Positions 35,422 to 44,581 of a DNA stretch of 64,000 nt are shown here, one piece after another. How positions within the stretch are numbered: the stretch's first letter is position 1; every line of letters starts with the position of its first letter. A program made the translations under genes and the position numbers. A model generated the notes under the pieces. It was not told the DNA's origin, did no database searches, and saw only the letters and a list, made by a program, of their open reading frames with translations. Origin of the DNA: Armatimonadota bacterium. GTDB lineage: Bacteria > Armatimonadota > Fimbriimonadia > Fimbriimonadales > Fimbriimonadaceae. The DNA lies in NCBI GenBank assembly GCA_020438215.1, contig JAGQUX010000005.1, positions 1-64,000 on the forward strand, written 5' to 3'.

Positions 35422-37387
35422 TTCGCTTTGTCCGTTGCGAATAGCTCAAGCCCACTTCACGAATGCCCAGCTTATAGCTGAGAATCACCGATTGATCCTG
35501 GAAAGAATCCGGCCCGAACTGATCATAAAAATACCCATAACTGAACCGCCAGAGCGGCCCAAATCGATAATTGAGTTTAGCATTCAAATTGAGTCGATCG
35601 ATGTCGAGACTTCTTGTCATGAATGCGGTTACACTGCCGGGGCCAATATTGTAATAGCTCTCCAGCGAAACTTTGTGGCGGCCCAGCAGGTTACTGGTAA
35701 AGCCGTCTTCTGTGAAATCGTAGTTGAAATTGAAGATCAATCCATTGGTGGGGATGGTGCTGTAGCTTAGCGAAGCAAAGTGAGTCAGCCCCCTATTGGA
35801 ATTGGTGCCTGAATTCTGTGCAACGGTGTAAGAAACATTCACCGAAGAATTCGAAGCCGGCCGGAACGTGTCAGATACAAACCGCGCTTGAATCCCCACG
35901 TTATTGTTCGTCTGATCAGTCGAACTTGTGATGATATGATTTTGCGACGCCCGCACCCCAAGGAACACGTTCCCAGGAATCAATCCTGTGCGGAATGGAT
36001 CTTTTTCAAGCACTAAGTTGGCGTTGTTAGTGATTAGCTTCCCACCACTGATTGAACGCCCATGGTTGCCGTTCAGACTGACGTTATAGCCCGAGAAAGA
36101 GTGACTGACGTTTGCAGAGGCGTACATGCTCTTATGCGCGGGAAAATCAAGCTGGGTGTTGATATTGGTCACGCCATCAAACGACCAGGATTGCCGAACG
36201 CCTGCGCCCCAATCCTCGCGCCCAAGCCCGAAGAGGGTCATTCCCCCATCCATCTCATCGCCACGATTCCAGTTCAACTGGTAATCAATGAATGCACCCC
36301 CGCCTGCGCCTGCACCGGTGCCGTACCGGTTGCCATACCGGAAAACCACCGCGCTCGTTTCGCCAGGTTTGAGGGTCAGATAATACGGGTAGTTGATCGC
36401 AACATCGTTGTTACTGATGTTCAGAAACTGTTCGGTGACTAGCGGTGAGCTGTTGTTCACGTTCACACGGAACAGGGGCAACTTCATAATGCTCTGCCCG
36501 CCGACAATGACGTTAGCGTCTTGGAATTGCACTTCCTTTCGCGGGAAAGCAATCACTTTCTTTGCTTCCACCATTGAAGTGGACTGCGAGATATCGGCAA
36601 AATCGAATCGGCGGCGATCAAATTGCCCGGTGATGCGTTCGAGCCCGCTACGGGTGATGTTCACAACTGCGGTGATCTGCTTGGCTTTGATCGGGATTGA
36701 ATATCGCCCGACAGCTTCTGGATCATGCACAGGAATAGTGAAAGTCCCAACTCCCAACCCTTCTCGCTTGTTGAGCTGATAGTAAAGCTCGTCGAACTCA
36801 TAGACTTGCCCGCGAATGGTGAGCTTGGCGCGTCGTGCCTTGACTTCATAGCTTGGAATTCGAACCTGAAGGTCATCCGCTTCGACAACGATATCACGGT
36901 AGCGAAGCTCTGCACCCCGCTCTTGACCACTCGCTTCTATCACGCGGTCACTTTGCGAGTAAACGAGTGATTCCTTGCCGACAATCTCGAAGTATTCCTT
37001 TGCAGAGTTCAAAAGTTCTCGATCACTGACGAATTCAACTTCTAGCTCAGCCGATGCCCCGAACTGCAATGCACTCGCTCGAACTCGCGCAAAACCGGGG
37101 ATGCTCCCTGCAACGAGAATTGCCCGCGCGTAGCCATTGGAAGTCTTGACGATCTTATCGCGGAAGGCTCCTAGGTTGGAATCAAACACAACCTGCGTTC
37201 CATCAGGAACGAGGCGACCATTGGAATCGCGCACGAGTGCCGAAATGGTGAGATTGCTCCGACCATCAGCGACAGCGATGGAGGGGTAGGTTTCGAGCGA
37301 GATTGTTCCGTTGTTCGCGGATGCAAGGGCGGCAAGCCCAAAAAGTGCTTGCACTGCAATTGCCCTGATAACCCGATCACATCTCAC
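35390..37387 (-). CDS. Outer-membrane beta-barrel with Ig-like and LptD/OstA-like regions
   Basis: The 665-aa protein starts at GTG with a signal peptide (..IAVQALFGLAALASA). An Ig-like Big_1/invasin-type domain follows (about residues 25-115: VADGRSNLTISALVRDSNGRLVPDGTQVVF). Next is a beta-jellyroll-like region (about 120-300: AELRYRDIVVEADDLQVRI.., KLPLFRVN) of the OstA/LptD kind. Residues about 330-665 alternate as a beta-barrel and end in Phe (ELLGTSF), as many outer-membrane proteins do. Barrel residues are rich in Asn, Ser, Tyr and Gly. LptD function is an inference; the LptD cysteines are absent. Confidence 0.7.
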   Translation of the reverse strand: MRCDRVIRAIAVQALFGLAALASANNGTISLETYPSIAVADGRSNLTISALVRDSNGRLVPDGTQVVFDSNLGAFRDKIVKTSNGYARAILVAGSIPGFARVRASALQFGASAELEVEFVSDRELLNSAKEYFEIVGKESLVYSQSDRVIEASGQERGAELRYRDIVVEADDLQVRIPSYEVKARRAKLTIRGQVYEFDELYYQLNKREGLGVGTFTIPVHDPEAVGRYSIPIKAKQITAVVNITRSGLERITGQFDRRRFDFADISQSTSMVEAKKVIAFPRKEVQFQDANVIVGGQSIMKLPLFRVNVNNSSPLVTEQFLNISNNDVAINYPYYLTLKPGETSAVVFRYGNRYGTGAGAGGGAFIDYQLNWNRGDEMDGGMTLFGLGREDWGAGVRQSWSFDGVTNINTQLDFPAHKSMYASANVSHSFSGYNVSLNGNHGRSISGGKLITNNANLVLEKDPFRTGLIPGNVFLGVRASQNHIITSSTDQTNNNVGIQARFVSDTFRPASNSSVNVSYTVAQNSGTNSNRGLTHFASLSYSTIPTNGLIFNFNYDFTEDGFTSNLLGRHKVSLESYYNIGPGSVTAFMTRSLDIDRLNLNAKLNYRFGPLWRFSYGYFYDQFGPDSFQDQSVILSYKLGIREVGLSYSQRTKRIGIELLGTSF

Positions 37388-37404
37388 AAATTACGTGCCC
37401 TACA

Positions 37405-37445
37405 AAGAGAAAACGGTCGGAGAGCCTCGAAAGGTTCTCCGACCG
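37405..37445 (-). terminator. Rho-independent terminator of the 916-aa gene
   Basis: A 14-bp stem with one G-T pair (37414-37427 with 37432-37445) and a CGAA loop is followed on the minus strand by TTTCTCTTT. It ends the leftward transcript of the 916-aa gene just upstream of the beta-barrel gene. Confidence 0.85.
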
Positions 37446-37470
37446 TGATTATACTAGCCAGCGCGTTCTT

Positions 37471-40221
37471 TTAGCGAACCACGTTGACCGGAACGAGCTT
37501 GCGGACTCGTTCGCCGTTCGGGGTTTCTGCCAAGATTTCAACTCGGTAGGTTCCCGGAGCAACGGCTCGGTTTGCATTGTCGCGCAGAGTCCATTGGACT
37601 GAGTTCTCGCCAGAGTTTTCTGCTCGGCCGCGGGTTACGGTAAAGACTTCCTTACCGGATGCGGACAGAACTCGAACTGTAACGAGAGCGTCTGCGGACA
37701 GTGCGTAGTTGATGACAACCGGGCTGTTCGGGCCTTTACCTGCGGGCAGAACCGTCACGTTACCGATCACAGGCTTGTTAGAACCACCTGGCTCAGCTGT
37801 GATGGTGAACTCGCGGGTACCAGCTTGATCCATGCGGAATGTGTATCCGCTAGTGGTTCGCAGGTCGCGCTTTTCACCGGTCAGGTTGTCTTCGAGTCGG
37901 AGTCGCATACCGCGTGGCACGCTTGCCATGGTCGGCCAGGTGAGAGTGACTTCACCAGCTTCTTCGACTTTGACGCGAGCAGTCCAGGATTGGCGTCCAA
38001 CGCGATCGTTGATCGCTTGTGCCATTCGAGTGACTTCGCCATCCATTTCGTCCATGATGGCGAGTTCCAGGTTTTGGCCAGGAGCCTGCGGTGCTTTCGG
38101 AACGGAAAGCTGTTGAGCTCGGCTCTTGTCAGCAACGACGCCAACATAGTTTTCAGAGTCGTATCCAGCTTGAGATCGTGCGGAGAGTTTCAGTCGCCAT
38201 TCGCGATCTGTTTGCTTCCACTGATCAGCGACACCACGTCCAGAGAACGGAAGACCTTCTTGGAAGAGTGGCGGCCAGATGATTCGGATCGGTTGGAATG
38301 TTCGGACGAATACCCAGTACGCTTTGTGCGGTTCGATCACAAAGTCGGAACCTTGTGTGAACAGGTAGCTGTTGGTATCCGGATCGAAGAACTGCATGGA
38401 AGAGCTGATAAAGTTGTTTTGAACCAACTCTGCCCAGGTCATGGAATTCGACGGGCTATCTTCTGCAACACCGATGAGGTGGGATACAGGGACGCCGTAG
38501 TTGTACGGGTTACCAATCATGTTCCAACCCTTCTTCAGGTTGACCAGGAGGCCGCCAGTCGGGGAATTAGGATCATAAGATGCACCCGGCAGATCGTAGC
38601 TGTTGACAGGATTCGTTGGAACGATCCAGTAGCCAATTCCACGCTCGATTGAGGTCACTGGTTGGTAAGTTCGAGAATCTTGATCGTATCGGAATGCCAG
38701 ATAGTCAACACCCGTTTGCATTTGCAAGATATTGTCCAAAGACGTATCAGCAAAGATGTACGGGAACGAGACCATGTTTGCGCCAGCCGCCAACGAGATT
38801 GTTGGGACGGAAGCAACACGTACTACCTGAGTCAGAGACTTTGAAGGCCCTGGCAACGGCGCAATGGTTACGTTGATCGGAAGATCACCGAAGGTTTCGC
38901 CATCGCTCACAACTTGCCAATCGATAGGCACGAGTTGATTCGGGTTGACGATTGAAACTTGCTTTTCTTGCGTTTCGCCTGGAGCAAGGCTCAAGCCATC
39001 CGGAAGATTGATGATGCAGCGCACGTTGTGAAGAGGTACTTCTTTATCGATCGTTGCATATTGGTTATCAATCCAAAGTCGAACTTGCATCGGATTCGGG
39101 TTTTGACCCGCGCCAACGTAGTTGACAACTTTCGGTGCATCAAGAACAACGGTGTAAGGATCGGTGTAATCGGAGATGCCCCATGAAGTGCGGATGTACT
39201 GCACGACTTGGCGAGATCCGCCAGCCGGAACAAGTTCACCCGGATACTTTGTTGCCATCGACATTTGTCGATAGTTGACGTCAGCCGATTCAGCCAACCC
39301 AGTCGGATCACCGAAGACACTAAAGGAAACTCCGTTACCAAGACCGACGCCTGTATGGCTACCAACGATGATTTCCGATGTCCGTGTTGAATCCGGCGCA
39401 ATCGCTGGCGGAACGAGGTCAAGTTGAAAACCGTAGTTTTCAGACTGTCCAAAAAGTGCTCGATATTTGTTTGGATAATTGGTATTGGAGCCGAAGCGTT
39501 TTTCCCAAATTCGAATTGGTCGATTTTCCTGGAAATATGCGTGGCCAATATATCGCTCAGCGGTGAATTTGCTTGGTCCAGTTAAGTTAGAAAACGCAAC
39601 CTGTGCACCAGTGCTGTCAGGTGCCTGCGAAATCATCCCGTGATACATCACCCAAATCAGACCCATTGTGTGATCAACGGTATCTGTGTTATTCAAAGTC
39701 CAACCAAGTCGAACTGCGTCACCGAGAACCTTCGCGCGCACTTCTACTTGGCTTCCTGTGCCAGCCCAGATCGCGACTTGATATCGATTACTGAATCCAA
39801 CGTAGGCAGTGATCAAGCCGTTATCGCCAAAAAGTTCGCCGTTAGCCGGGTCATCCCCATCTTGGGTAATGAGTGCAAAACAGAAATCACCAACAGGATC
39901 GATGGGCCAACCCGTTGTGAGAGCCATATTGTCATCGAAAGTGCTTTGAACTGAACCAATGGCACCTACACCAAATGCGAATCGCCCGGAGGCATCCAGA
40001 TTACGTGCAGGGGCATAACATGGCCCAGTTTGGCCACCCCAGGTCGCTGTGCCAGTAACGCCGATGGAAACACCGATCAAAGGATCTACCACTGTATTTA
40101 TCGCATAGTCGATCGTATACGGCATGGTGTTCATCGGGTCAATACAGACGCCAGCCCACCCCTGTCCGAAGGACACGGCAGACAAGGCACCTGCTGTAAG
40201 TATTCCGATTAATTTCTTCAT
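37471..40221 (-). CDS. Large secreted protein with FlgD-type Ig tail
   Basis: The 916-aa protein has a signal peptide (MKKLIGILTAGALSAVSFGQGWA) and a long beta-rich region with Asn/Gly/Thr-rich repeats. A segment with GWNMIGNPY (typical of extracellular 'FlgD/T9SS-like' repeats) occurs at about residues 560-600. The C-terminal Ig domain of FlgD type is INYALSADALVTVRVLSASGKEVFTV..GENSVQWTLRDNANRAVAPGTYRVEILAET. In other bacteria this fold caps surface or secreted proteins. The role is unknown. It is followed by a terminator. Confidence 0.75.
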   Translation of the reverse strand: MKKLIGILTAGALSAVSFGQGWAGVCIDPMNTMPYTIDYAINTVVDPLIGVSIGVTGTATWGGQTGPCYAPARNLDASGRFAFGVGAIGSVQSTFDDNMALTTGWPIDPVGDFCFALITQDGDDPANGELFGDNGLITAYVGFSNRYQVAIWAGTGSQVEVRAKVLGDAVRLGWTLNNTDTVDHTMGLIWVMYHGMISQAPDSTGAQVAFSNLTGPSKFTAERYIGHAYFQENRPIRIWEKRFGSNTNYPNKYRALFGQSENYGFQLDLVPPAIAPDSTRTSEIIVGSHTGVGLGNGVSFSVFGDPTGLAESADVNYRQMSMATKYPGELVPAGGSRQVVQYIRTSWGISDYTDPYTVVLDAPKVVNYVGAGQNPNPMQVRLWIDNQYATIDKEVPLHNVRCIINLPDGLSLAPGETQEKQVSIVNPNQLVPIDWQVVSDGETFGDLPINVTIAPLPGPSKSLTQVVRVASVPTISLAAGANMVSFPYIFADTSLDNILQMQTGVDYLAFRYDQDSRTYQPVTSIERGIGYWIVPTNPVNSYDLPGASYDPNSPTGGLLVNLKKGWNMIGNPYNYGVPVSHLIGVAEDSPSNSMTWAELVQNNFISSSMQFFDPDTNSYLFTQGSDFVIEPHKAYWVFVRTFQPIRIIWPPLFQEGLPFSGRGVADQWKQTDREWRLKLSARSQAGYDSENYVGVVADKSRAQQLSVPKAPQAPGQNLELAIMDEMDGEVTRMAQAINDRVGRQSWTARVKVEEAGEVTLTWPTMASVPRGMRLRLEDNLTGEKRDLRTTSGYTFRMDQAGTREFTITAEPGGSNKPVIGNVTVLPAGKGPNSPVVINYALSADALVTVRVLSASGKEVFTVTRGRAENSGENSVQWTLRDNANRAVAPGTYRVEILAETPNGERVRKLVPVNVVR

Positions 40222-40263
40222 GACTCTATTTGTCTCTAAAAATCTTGATTATGGTTGCGTGCC

Positions 40264-40299
40264 AGCCCTGTCCCCATTTTGTGGAATGAAGACAGGGCT
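40264..40299 (-). other. Hairpin between the CsgG-like gene and the 916-aa gene
   Basis: A perfect 9-bp stem (40264-40272 with 40291-40299) encloses an 18-base loop in the 106-base gap. There is no T-run on the minus strand, so it is either a leader structure of the 916-aa gene or a processing site rather than a standard terminator. Confidence 0.4.
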
Positions 40300-40327
40300 C
40301 GCATATGGGACGGAACGATGCTCCTAT

Positions 40328-42238
40328 TTAGTTCCTTGTGAATCGGCGAACCGCACTGAAAATGTACCGTTTACCGGAGGCATCAGCCACTGGGCCAGGT
40401 ACGTCTGCGAGGTTGCGTGCCCCAATTCTCCAGAACAGGGTTGTTGATCCTGGGAAGAACGTGGATGTATCGACTACAGGCGATGCCACGCTTTGTCCAC
40501 CAGGTGTGTTCAGGTCAATGAACGGATCAAGTGTGACCGTCGCTCCTGCTGAGAACAGAGGATCAGTTGAGAGCTGAACCACATACTCGAGTTGGATAGA
40601 GGTCACCCCGCCGCGAACCGATTGGAATTGGAACGGGATCGGAGTATTGATCGTGGCGTTGTTGATCGGGCTGACCAACTGCGCTCGGTTGAGCGGAGTT
40701 GCGGAGCCAGATGCTGCAACTCGAGTAGATGCGAAGTAGCAGTACTCTTGTGCAGTTCCGCCACCAGTTGTACCAGTTGTACCGGTTGTACCAGTCGTCC
40801 CTGTCGTACCGGTTGTGCCGGTAGTTCCCGTCGTACCTGTGGTTCCAGTCGTACCGGTCGTGCCGGTTGTACCAGTTGTTCCACCTGTTCCACCGCTACC
40901 ACTAGTGGTTGGGCTCGGAATCGAGTTAGAGCTGACTCGGTAGATCACTTCTACAGAGTAGAGGGTCGGAGTTCCAGGGACAACACCTGTGACGCCATTA
41001 TCAGTACCATTAGGAGCTGTCGGGTTATTACAGGTTGTACCGCCAACTACACCACCGAAGTCGAAGTAGTTTGCACCTGGCTGGAAGCTAGCATTTGCAT
41101 CGTCGATTGCGGAGGATTGGCTACCATCAGCAACGACAACCGGGCCAGCCGCAAAGCCACCACGGTGGACTTGCCACATAACCGGGCCTTCATTGATACC
41201 GCGCAAGAACGCGTCTCGCACCCAGCTAACACGGACACCAGGAACGTCGTTGCCTTGCATGATTGCTTCAGCTTGCACGTTACCGATAAGGGTGTTGGAC
41301 CCACCTCGTCCTTGACCCAGCAAGAAGCCGAGAACGACGAGAAGGAGAAGAATCTGAACCAGGCCGCTGTTACCAGAGCTGGATTTTCGATTCTTGATTC
41401 GGACGTCGCCATTGTTGCTGAGCGCAACGGTGGTCGGAACGTCAACGACGGGGAGAACCTTATCGCTCGGTTGAACACCTTTATAAGTTCGAGTGACTCG
41501 AGCAAAAGATGAATCCGGATCGACGTTGGTCAATACTGCTTCAGCAACAATCTCTCGACCGCGTCGAATGATCACCTTTTGACCTTGATTGTAACCTGAG
41601 CGGGTACCTTTGTCGATCAAAATTGCTTGAGGTGTTGTGTTGAGAACGGTACCGGTCTTGAGGACTCGGGTTTCCATTTCTCGAACAATGTGAAAACCTG
41701 CATCTGCAAGTGCTTCGTTAAGAAGAGTTGCTTCGCTGACGTCGCCAGAGCGAACACCAGACTGACCCTTAAGTGCACCACCGTTGATGGTGATAGCAGA
41801 GCTTGCATCTTGCATCAGGACGCGGATCACCGCGACTGCTTGCTTGCCGCCTTGTACTTCAGCGATTTGCCAAGTAACGACTTCACCTGAAACGATGAAA
41901 TCAGCTCCCAGAGCTTGGCCCAATCGGACTAGGTCGGCAGAGCGGGAAATGGGAGGCACGTAACCCAAATCGCTCATCGTTCGGGTGACTGTATCCTGTG
42001 CAATTACATCCTTTCCAGCTTTTACAAGTTCACCTCGGACAGCATCTCGGGCGCTTGCACCCAGATCTACTGCCGAACTCGGAACTCGAACTGTAAAGTC
42101 GGTAACTGCGAGTGTTTCGGACGAACCCTGTACCTGCGCTTGGGCAGGGGTTGCGCCTCCAAATGTCAATACAGTTACCAAACCGGCAACTGCCAGGGCG
42201 ATTTTGCCCTTTAGGCTATTGAAAGAAGTTAACTTCAC
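40328..42238 (-). CDS. CsgG/FlgT-like envelope protein with Gly-Thr-Thr repeat and Ig/Fn3-like tail
   Basis: The protein of about 636 aa starts at a GTG at 42238 preceded by GAGGAGGAA and a signal peptide (KIALAVAGLVTVLTFGGATPAQAQ). A CsgG/FlgT-type alpha/beta region follows: LAVTDFTVRVP..ASARDAVRGELVKAG.., LVRLGQALGADFIVSGEV. The next stretch (KGTRSGYNQGQKVIIRRGREIVAEAVL) resembles the FlgT C-domain. A membrane-spanning or hydrophobic segment (VQILLLLVVLGFLLG) sits in mid-protein at about residues 300-316. A 13-unit GTT linker and beta-sandwich tail follow. The frame is open to 42382 but those residues are not needed. Function is unknown; a secretion or surface-assembly role fits the parts. 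Confidence 0.75.
   Translation of the reverse strand: MKLTSFNSLKGKIALAVAGLVTVLTFGGATPAQAQVQGSSETLAVTDFTVRVPSSAVDLGASARDAVRGELVKAGKDVIAQDTVTRTMSDLGYVPPISRSADLVRLGQALGADFIVSGEVVTWQIAEVQGGKQAVAVIRVLMQDASSAITINGGALKGQSGVRSGDVSEATLLNEALADAGFHIVREMETRVLKTGTVLNTTPQAILIDKGTRSGYNQGQKVIIRRGREIVAEAVLTNVDPDSSFARVTRTYKGVQPSDKVLPVVDVPTTVALSNNGDVRIKNRKSSSGNSGLVQILLLLVVLGFLLGQGRGGSNTLIGNVQAEAIMQGNDVPGVRVSWVRDAFLRGINEGPVMWQVHRGGFAAGPVVVADGSQSSAIDDANASFQPGANYFDFGGVVGGTTCNNPTAPNGTDNGVTGVVPGTPTLYSVEVIYRVSSNSIPSPTTSGSGGTGGTTGTTGTTGTTGTTGTTGTTGTTGTTGTTGTTGTTGTTGGGTAQEYCYFASTRVAASGSATPLNRAQLVSPINNATINTPIPFQFQSVRGGVTSIQLEYVVQLSTDPLFSAGATVTLDPFIDLNTPGGQSVASPVVDTSTFFPGSTTLFWRIGARNLADVPGPVADASGKRYIFSAVRRFTRN
40766..40882 (-). 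repeat. 9-bp minisatellite coding for (Gly-Thr-Thr)13
   Basis: Thirteen consecutive 9-base units in frame encode Gly-Thr-Thr on the minus strand. Units differ mainly at third codon positions, so the amino-acid pattern is more regular than the DNA. It forms a flexible, possibly glycosylated linker in the CsgG/FlgT-like protein. Confidence 0.9.
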
Positions 42239-42334
42239 TGTGACGTTTCCTCCTCGTTCCAGATCGTCTTCGCTTGCATGTTCACGTTCCCAAAACCGGC
42301 GCACCATAAGGCGCGTCCAGCCGTACGTAGTCGA

Positions 42335-42364
42335 ATCATAGCCGAAACGTAACAACAGAATCAA
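42335..42364 (-). promoter_or_regulatory. Candidate promoter of the CsgG/FlgT-like gene
   Basis: On the minus strand TTGATT (42359-42364) and TATGAT (42335-42340) are 18 bases apart, giving a leader of about 90 bases before the GTG at 42238. A consensus TATAAT is also present further upstream (42450-42455), so two promoters are possible in this 239-base gap. Confidence 0.45.
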
Positions 42365-42477
42365 CTGAACTTGTGCCAACAACGCACAAAGTTCAAAAAA
42401 AGTTCTGTAAAACGCCCGATTGATTCAACTCTGCTTGACTCAGCGCGGAATTATATCCGAAATGAGACTCGCTTTGC

Positions 42478-43017
42478 TCACATCGCAATAAGTTTGCTAA
42501 TGCGAGCTACGTCAGTACGGACGGCAGACAATGGCAAATCAGTTCGAATTGTCTGGTCAGATAGCAACTCTTTGACTCTGAGAGGAAGTTGAAGTCCAAC
42601 CATTCTCTCGGCAGCCTCACGATCTTGAACCCGGTGAGTAAGTCGTTCAAGTTGAATTTCCGCACCGCAGCTTACGCAAAGGATCTGTGCAAACAAGCAT
42701 TGAATAGTGGATTCAAAGAGTAAGGGCACTTCAATAATGTCGGCTCCCGAGCTATCCATAGCTTCCAGTACCCGCCCATGCATAAGAGTATTCAGTGCGG
42801 TTCTCTTTTCAGGATCATCGGTGATCGCTTCCCGGATTGCGGTGACATCCTTTGCATCTACACCCAACAACCAACTGATTTCCGCCTGAACTTCTGTTCG
42901 CTCGCGGACTTCCTTAGCGATCTCATCGGCAGAGGCGACAGAAAAGCCCAGTTCGCGGAACATCGAGCACACTGTGCTCTTCCCCGTTGCAATCCCTCCG
43001 GTCACCGCGACTTTCAC
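42478..43017 (-). CDS. coaE: Dephospho-CoA kinase
   Basis: This protein of about 179 aa phosphorylates dephospho-CoA in the last step of CoA synthesis. MKVAVTGGIATGKSTVCSMF is the P-loop start, followed by ASADEIAKEV and DIIEVPLLFES. The C-terminus (QTIRTDLPLSAVRTDVARI) is shorter than the usual N-x-x-s-x-e-x-l tail but complete. Two starts are possible: GTG at 43017, which gives the family-like MKVAVTGG, or a TTG at 43041 directly behind the rpsA terminator. No good ribosome site is seen for either. Confidence 0.9.
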   Translation of the reverse strand: MKVAVTGGIATGKSTVCSMFRELGFSVASADEIAKEVRERTEVQAEISWLLGVDAKDVTAIREAITDDPEKRTALNTLMHGRVLEAMDSSGADIIEVPLLFESTIQCLFAQILCVSCGAEIQLERLTHRVQDREAAERMVGLQLPLRVKELLSDQTIRTDLPLSAVRTDVARISKLIAM

Positions 43018-43044
43018 AACTCTATTGTGACGGAGAGGCAAACC

Positions 43045-43076
43045 AAAAGAGGCTGAAAACCTTAGTTTTCAGCCTC
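43045..43076 (-). terminator. Rho-independent terminator of rpsA
   Basis: A perfect 12-bp stem (43049-43060 with 43065-43076, TTAG-type loop) is followed on the minus strand by TTTT. It ends the rpsA transcript. coaE begins within about 30 bases of it. Confidence 0.9.
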
Positions 43077-43102
43077 AATCTCGATAATCCGGTAATCAGA
43101 GA

Positions 43103-44581
43103 TTATTCGGACTTTTCTTCTGAGCCGCCTTCGTCGGACTTCATCAAGCCCTTGAGCAAGCCCAGTCGTTCGCCGATGGTTGCGCCACCGGTCGGGGTTT
43201 GGCGAGCCGCTGCATCGGAAACATCCGATTGCGGGCGTCGACCGCCGCCACGTCGGTTTCCACCGCCGCCGCGTTGATTGCCTTGACCGCCACCGTCGTA
43301 TCGGTAGCCTGGCAGTCCGGCACCATCTCGAAGAGAAAGCACCATACGTCGATCGTCCGGTCGGAGGTCGATGATGACTGGCTCAATTTCTTGATTGTCT
43401 TCAAGTTCCTCTTGCGGCTTCTTAAGTCGCTTGTCGCTGATTTCACTGAGTGCCAAGAATGCTTCGACACCTTCTGGTAGTCGAACAAAAGCGCCGCTCG
43501 GAACCATACGCGTGACCGAAGTCTTGATTCGCTGACCTTGCTTGTAGTTCTCGCGAACTGTCTTCCAAGGATCAGGAAGCACCTGGCGAAGACCCAGGCT
43601 GATTCGACCGTTGTTTTCATCCAAGCGAAGCACCATGACTTTGATTTCATCGCCGTCTTTCAGAACTTCCTTCGGATGGTCGATTCGCACCCAGCTCATT
43701 TCGCTGATGTGCAGAAGACCGTCGATGCCGCCGAGATCAACAAATGCTCCGTAATCGGTGAGGCGTCGAACAACGCCTTCAACGATATCGCCCGCTTTGA
43801 TCTTGGAGAACATTTCTTCCTTGATCTCGTCACGTCGCTCTTCTTCTGCGGCTCGGTTCGAGAGAACAACTTTCTTTCGCTCCTTGTCAACTTCGATAAT
43901 CTTGACGTTGAGCGTGTTGCCAACGTACTTTTCGATGTTGCGTAGCTTTCCGCTACCCACATGGGTTGCCGGAACAAAGCCTCGAACGCCGATATCAACG
44001 ACAAGTCCGCCCTTGACTCGCTCAACAACATTGGCTTCGAACATGGTGCCTTCTGCGAACGCATCCAGAATCTTTTGCCATTGAACATCAAAGTCAGCAC
44101 GTCGCTTAGAGACAACCGGATTCCCTTCTGCACTGTTCGTCTTTAGAACAATAACTTCGAAGGTGTCACCGGGCTTGACGTGGCCAACAGCGGTTTCCAG
44201 GTTTTCGAATGCGAGTTCGCTGAGGGGCACAACGCCTTCGGCTTTGGTACCCAGGTCAACGAAGACTCGATCGATTTCCACTTGGATAACGCGTGCTTCA
44301 ATTCGTTCGCCTTTCGAAATCAGGCTCTTGTTTTGGGGAAGATTGGAATCTTCAGTTCCCAAACTCGCAAAAGCTTGTTCGAAGAGCAATTCGTCTTCGG
44401 TTTTTCCGCCGGTTGCTACAGCGGCGGATTCAGTCTTGGTGGCGTCCGCCGCGGGCTCAGAAGCTGAGGTTGCTTCGGGACTCGGCGTGACGCCAGCATC
44501 CGTAGAATCGGTAGAGCCAGTGTCAGTTTGCGGCTGGTTCATCTGGTCTTCCACCGGGGTTTGCTGATCGTCGTTAATCAC
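43103..44581 (-). CDS. rpsA: Ribosomal protein S1-like RNA-binding protein (four S1 domains)
   Basis: The 492-aa protein starts at GTG. It has an acidic, Ser/Thr/Ala-rich N-terminal extension (about residues 1-85). Four S1 domains follow at about 87-155, 170-240, 257-327 and 343-412, the third with the textbook GDIVEGVVRRLTDYGAFVDLGGIDGLLHISEMSW. The tail is Gly/Arg-rich (RGGGGNRRGGGRR), an RGG-type RNA-binding segment. S1 binds mRNA leaders on the 30S subunit. The leader of about 150-210 bases upstream (44582-44792) contains a TACAAT -10-like element and small stems that could serve autoregulation. Confidence 0.92.
   Translation of the reverse strand: MINDDQQTPVEDQMNQPQTDTGSTDSTDAGVTPSPEATSASEPAADATKTESAAVATGGKTEDELLFEQAFASLGTEDSNLPQNKSLISKGERIEARVIQVEIDRVFVDLGTKAEGVVPLSELAFENLETAVGHVKPGDTFEVIVLKTNSAEGNPVVSKRRADFDVQWQKILDAFAEGTMFEANVVERVKGGLVVDIGVRGFVPATHVGSGKLRNIEKYVGNTLNVKIIEVDKERKKVVLSNRAAEEERRDEIKEEMFSKIKAGDIVEGVVRRLTDYGAFVDLGGIDGLLHISEMSWVRIDHPKEVLKDGDEIKVMVLRLDENNGRISLGLRQVLPDPWKTVRENYKQGQRIKTSVTRMVPSGAFVRLPEGVEAFLALSEISDKRLKKPQEELEDNQEIEPVIIDLRPDDRRMVLSLRDGAGLPGYRYDGGGQGNQRGGGGNRRGGGRRPQSDVSDAAARQTPTGGATIGERLGLLKGLMKSDEGGSEEKSE

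Noticed and set aside
40766-40882. Possible CRISPR-like array
   Set aside because: The 9-base units are contiguous, in frame and without spacers; this is a coding minisatellite.
40592-41512. A 306-codon + strand frame opposite the CsgG/FlgT-like gene
   Set aside because: It owes its length to the repeat region read antisense (Cys/Thr/Ser/Gly runs); the minus-strand gene has a signal peptide, ribosome site and domains.
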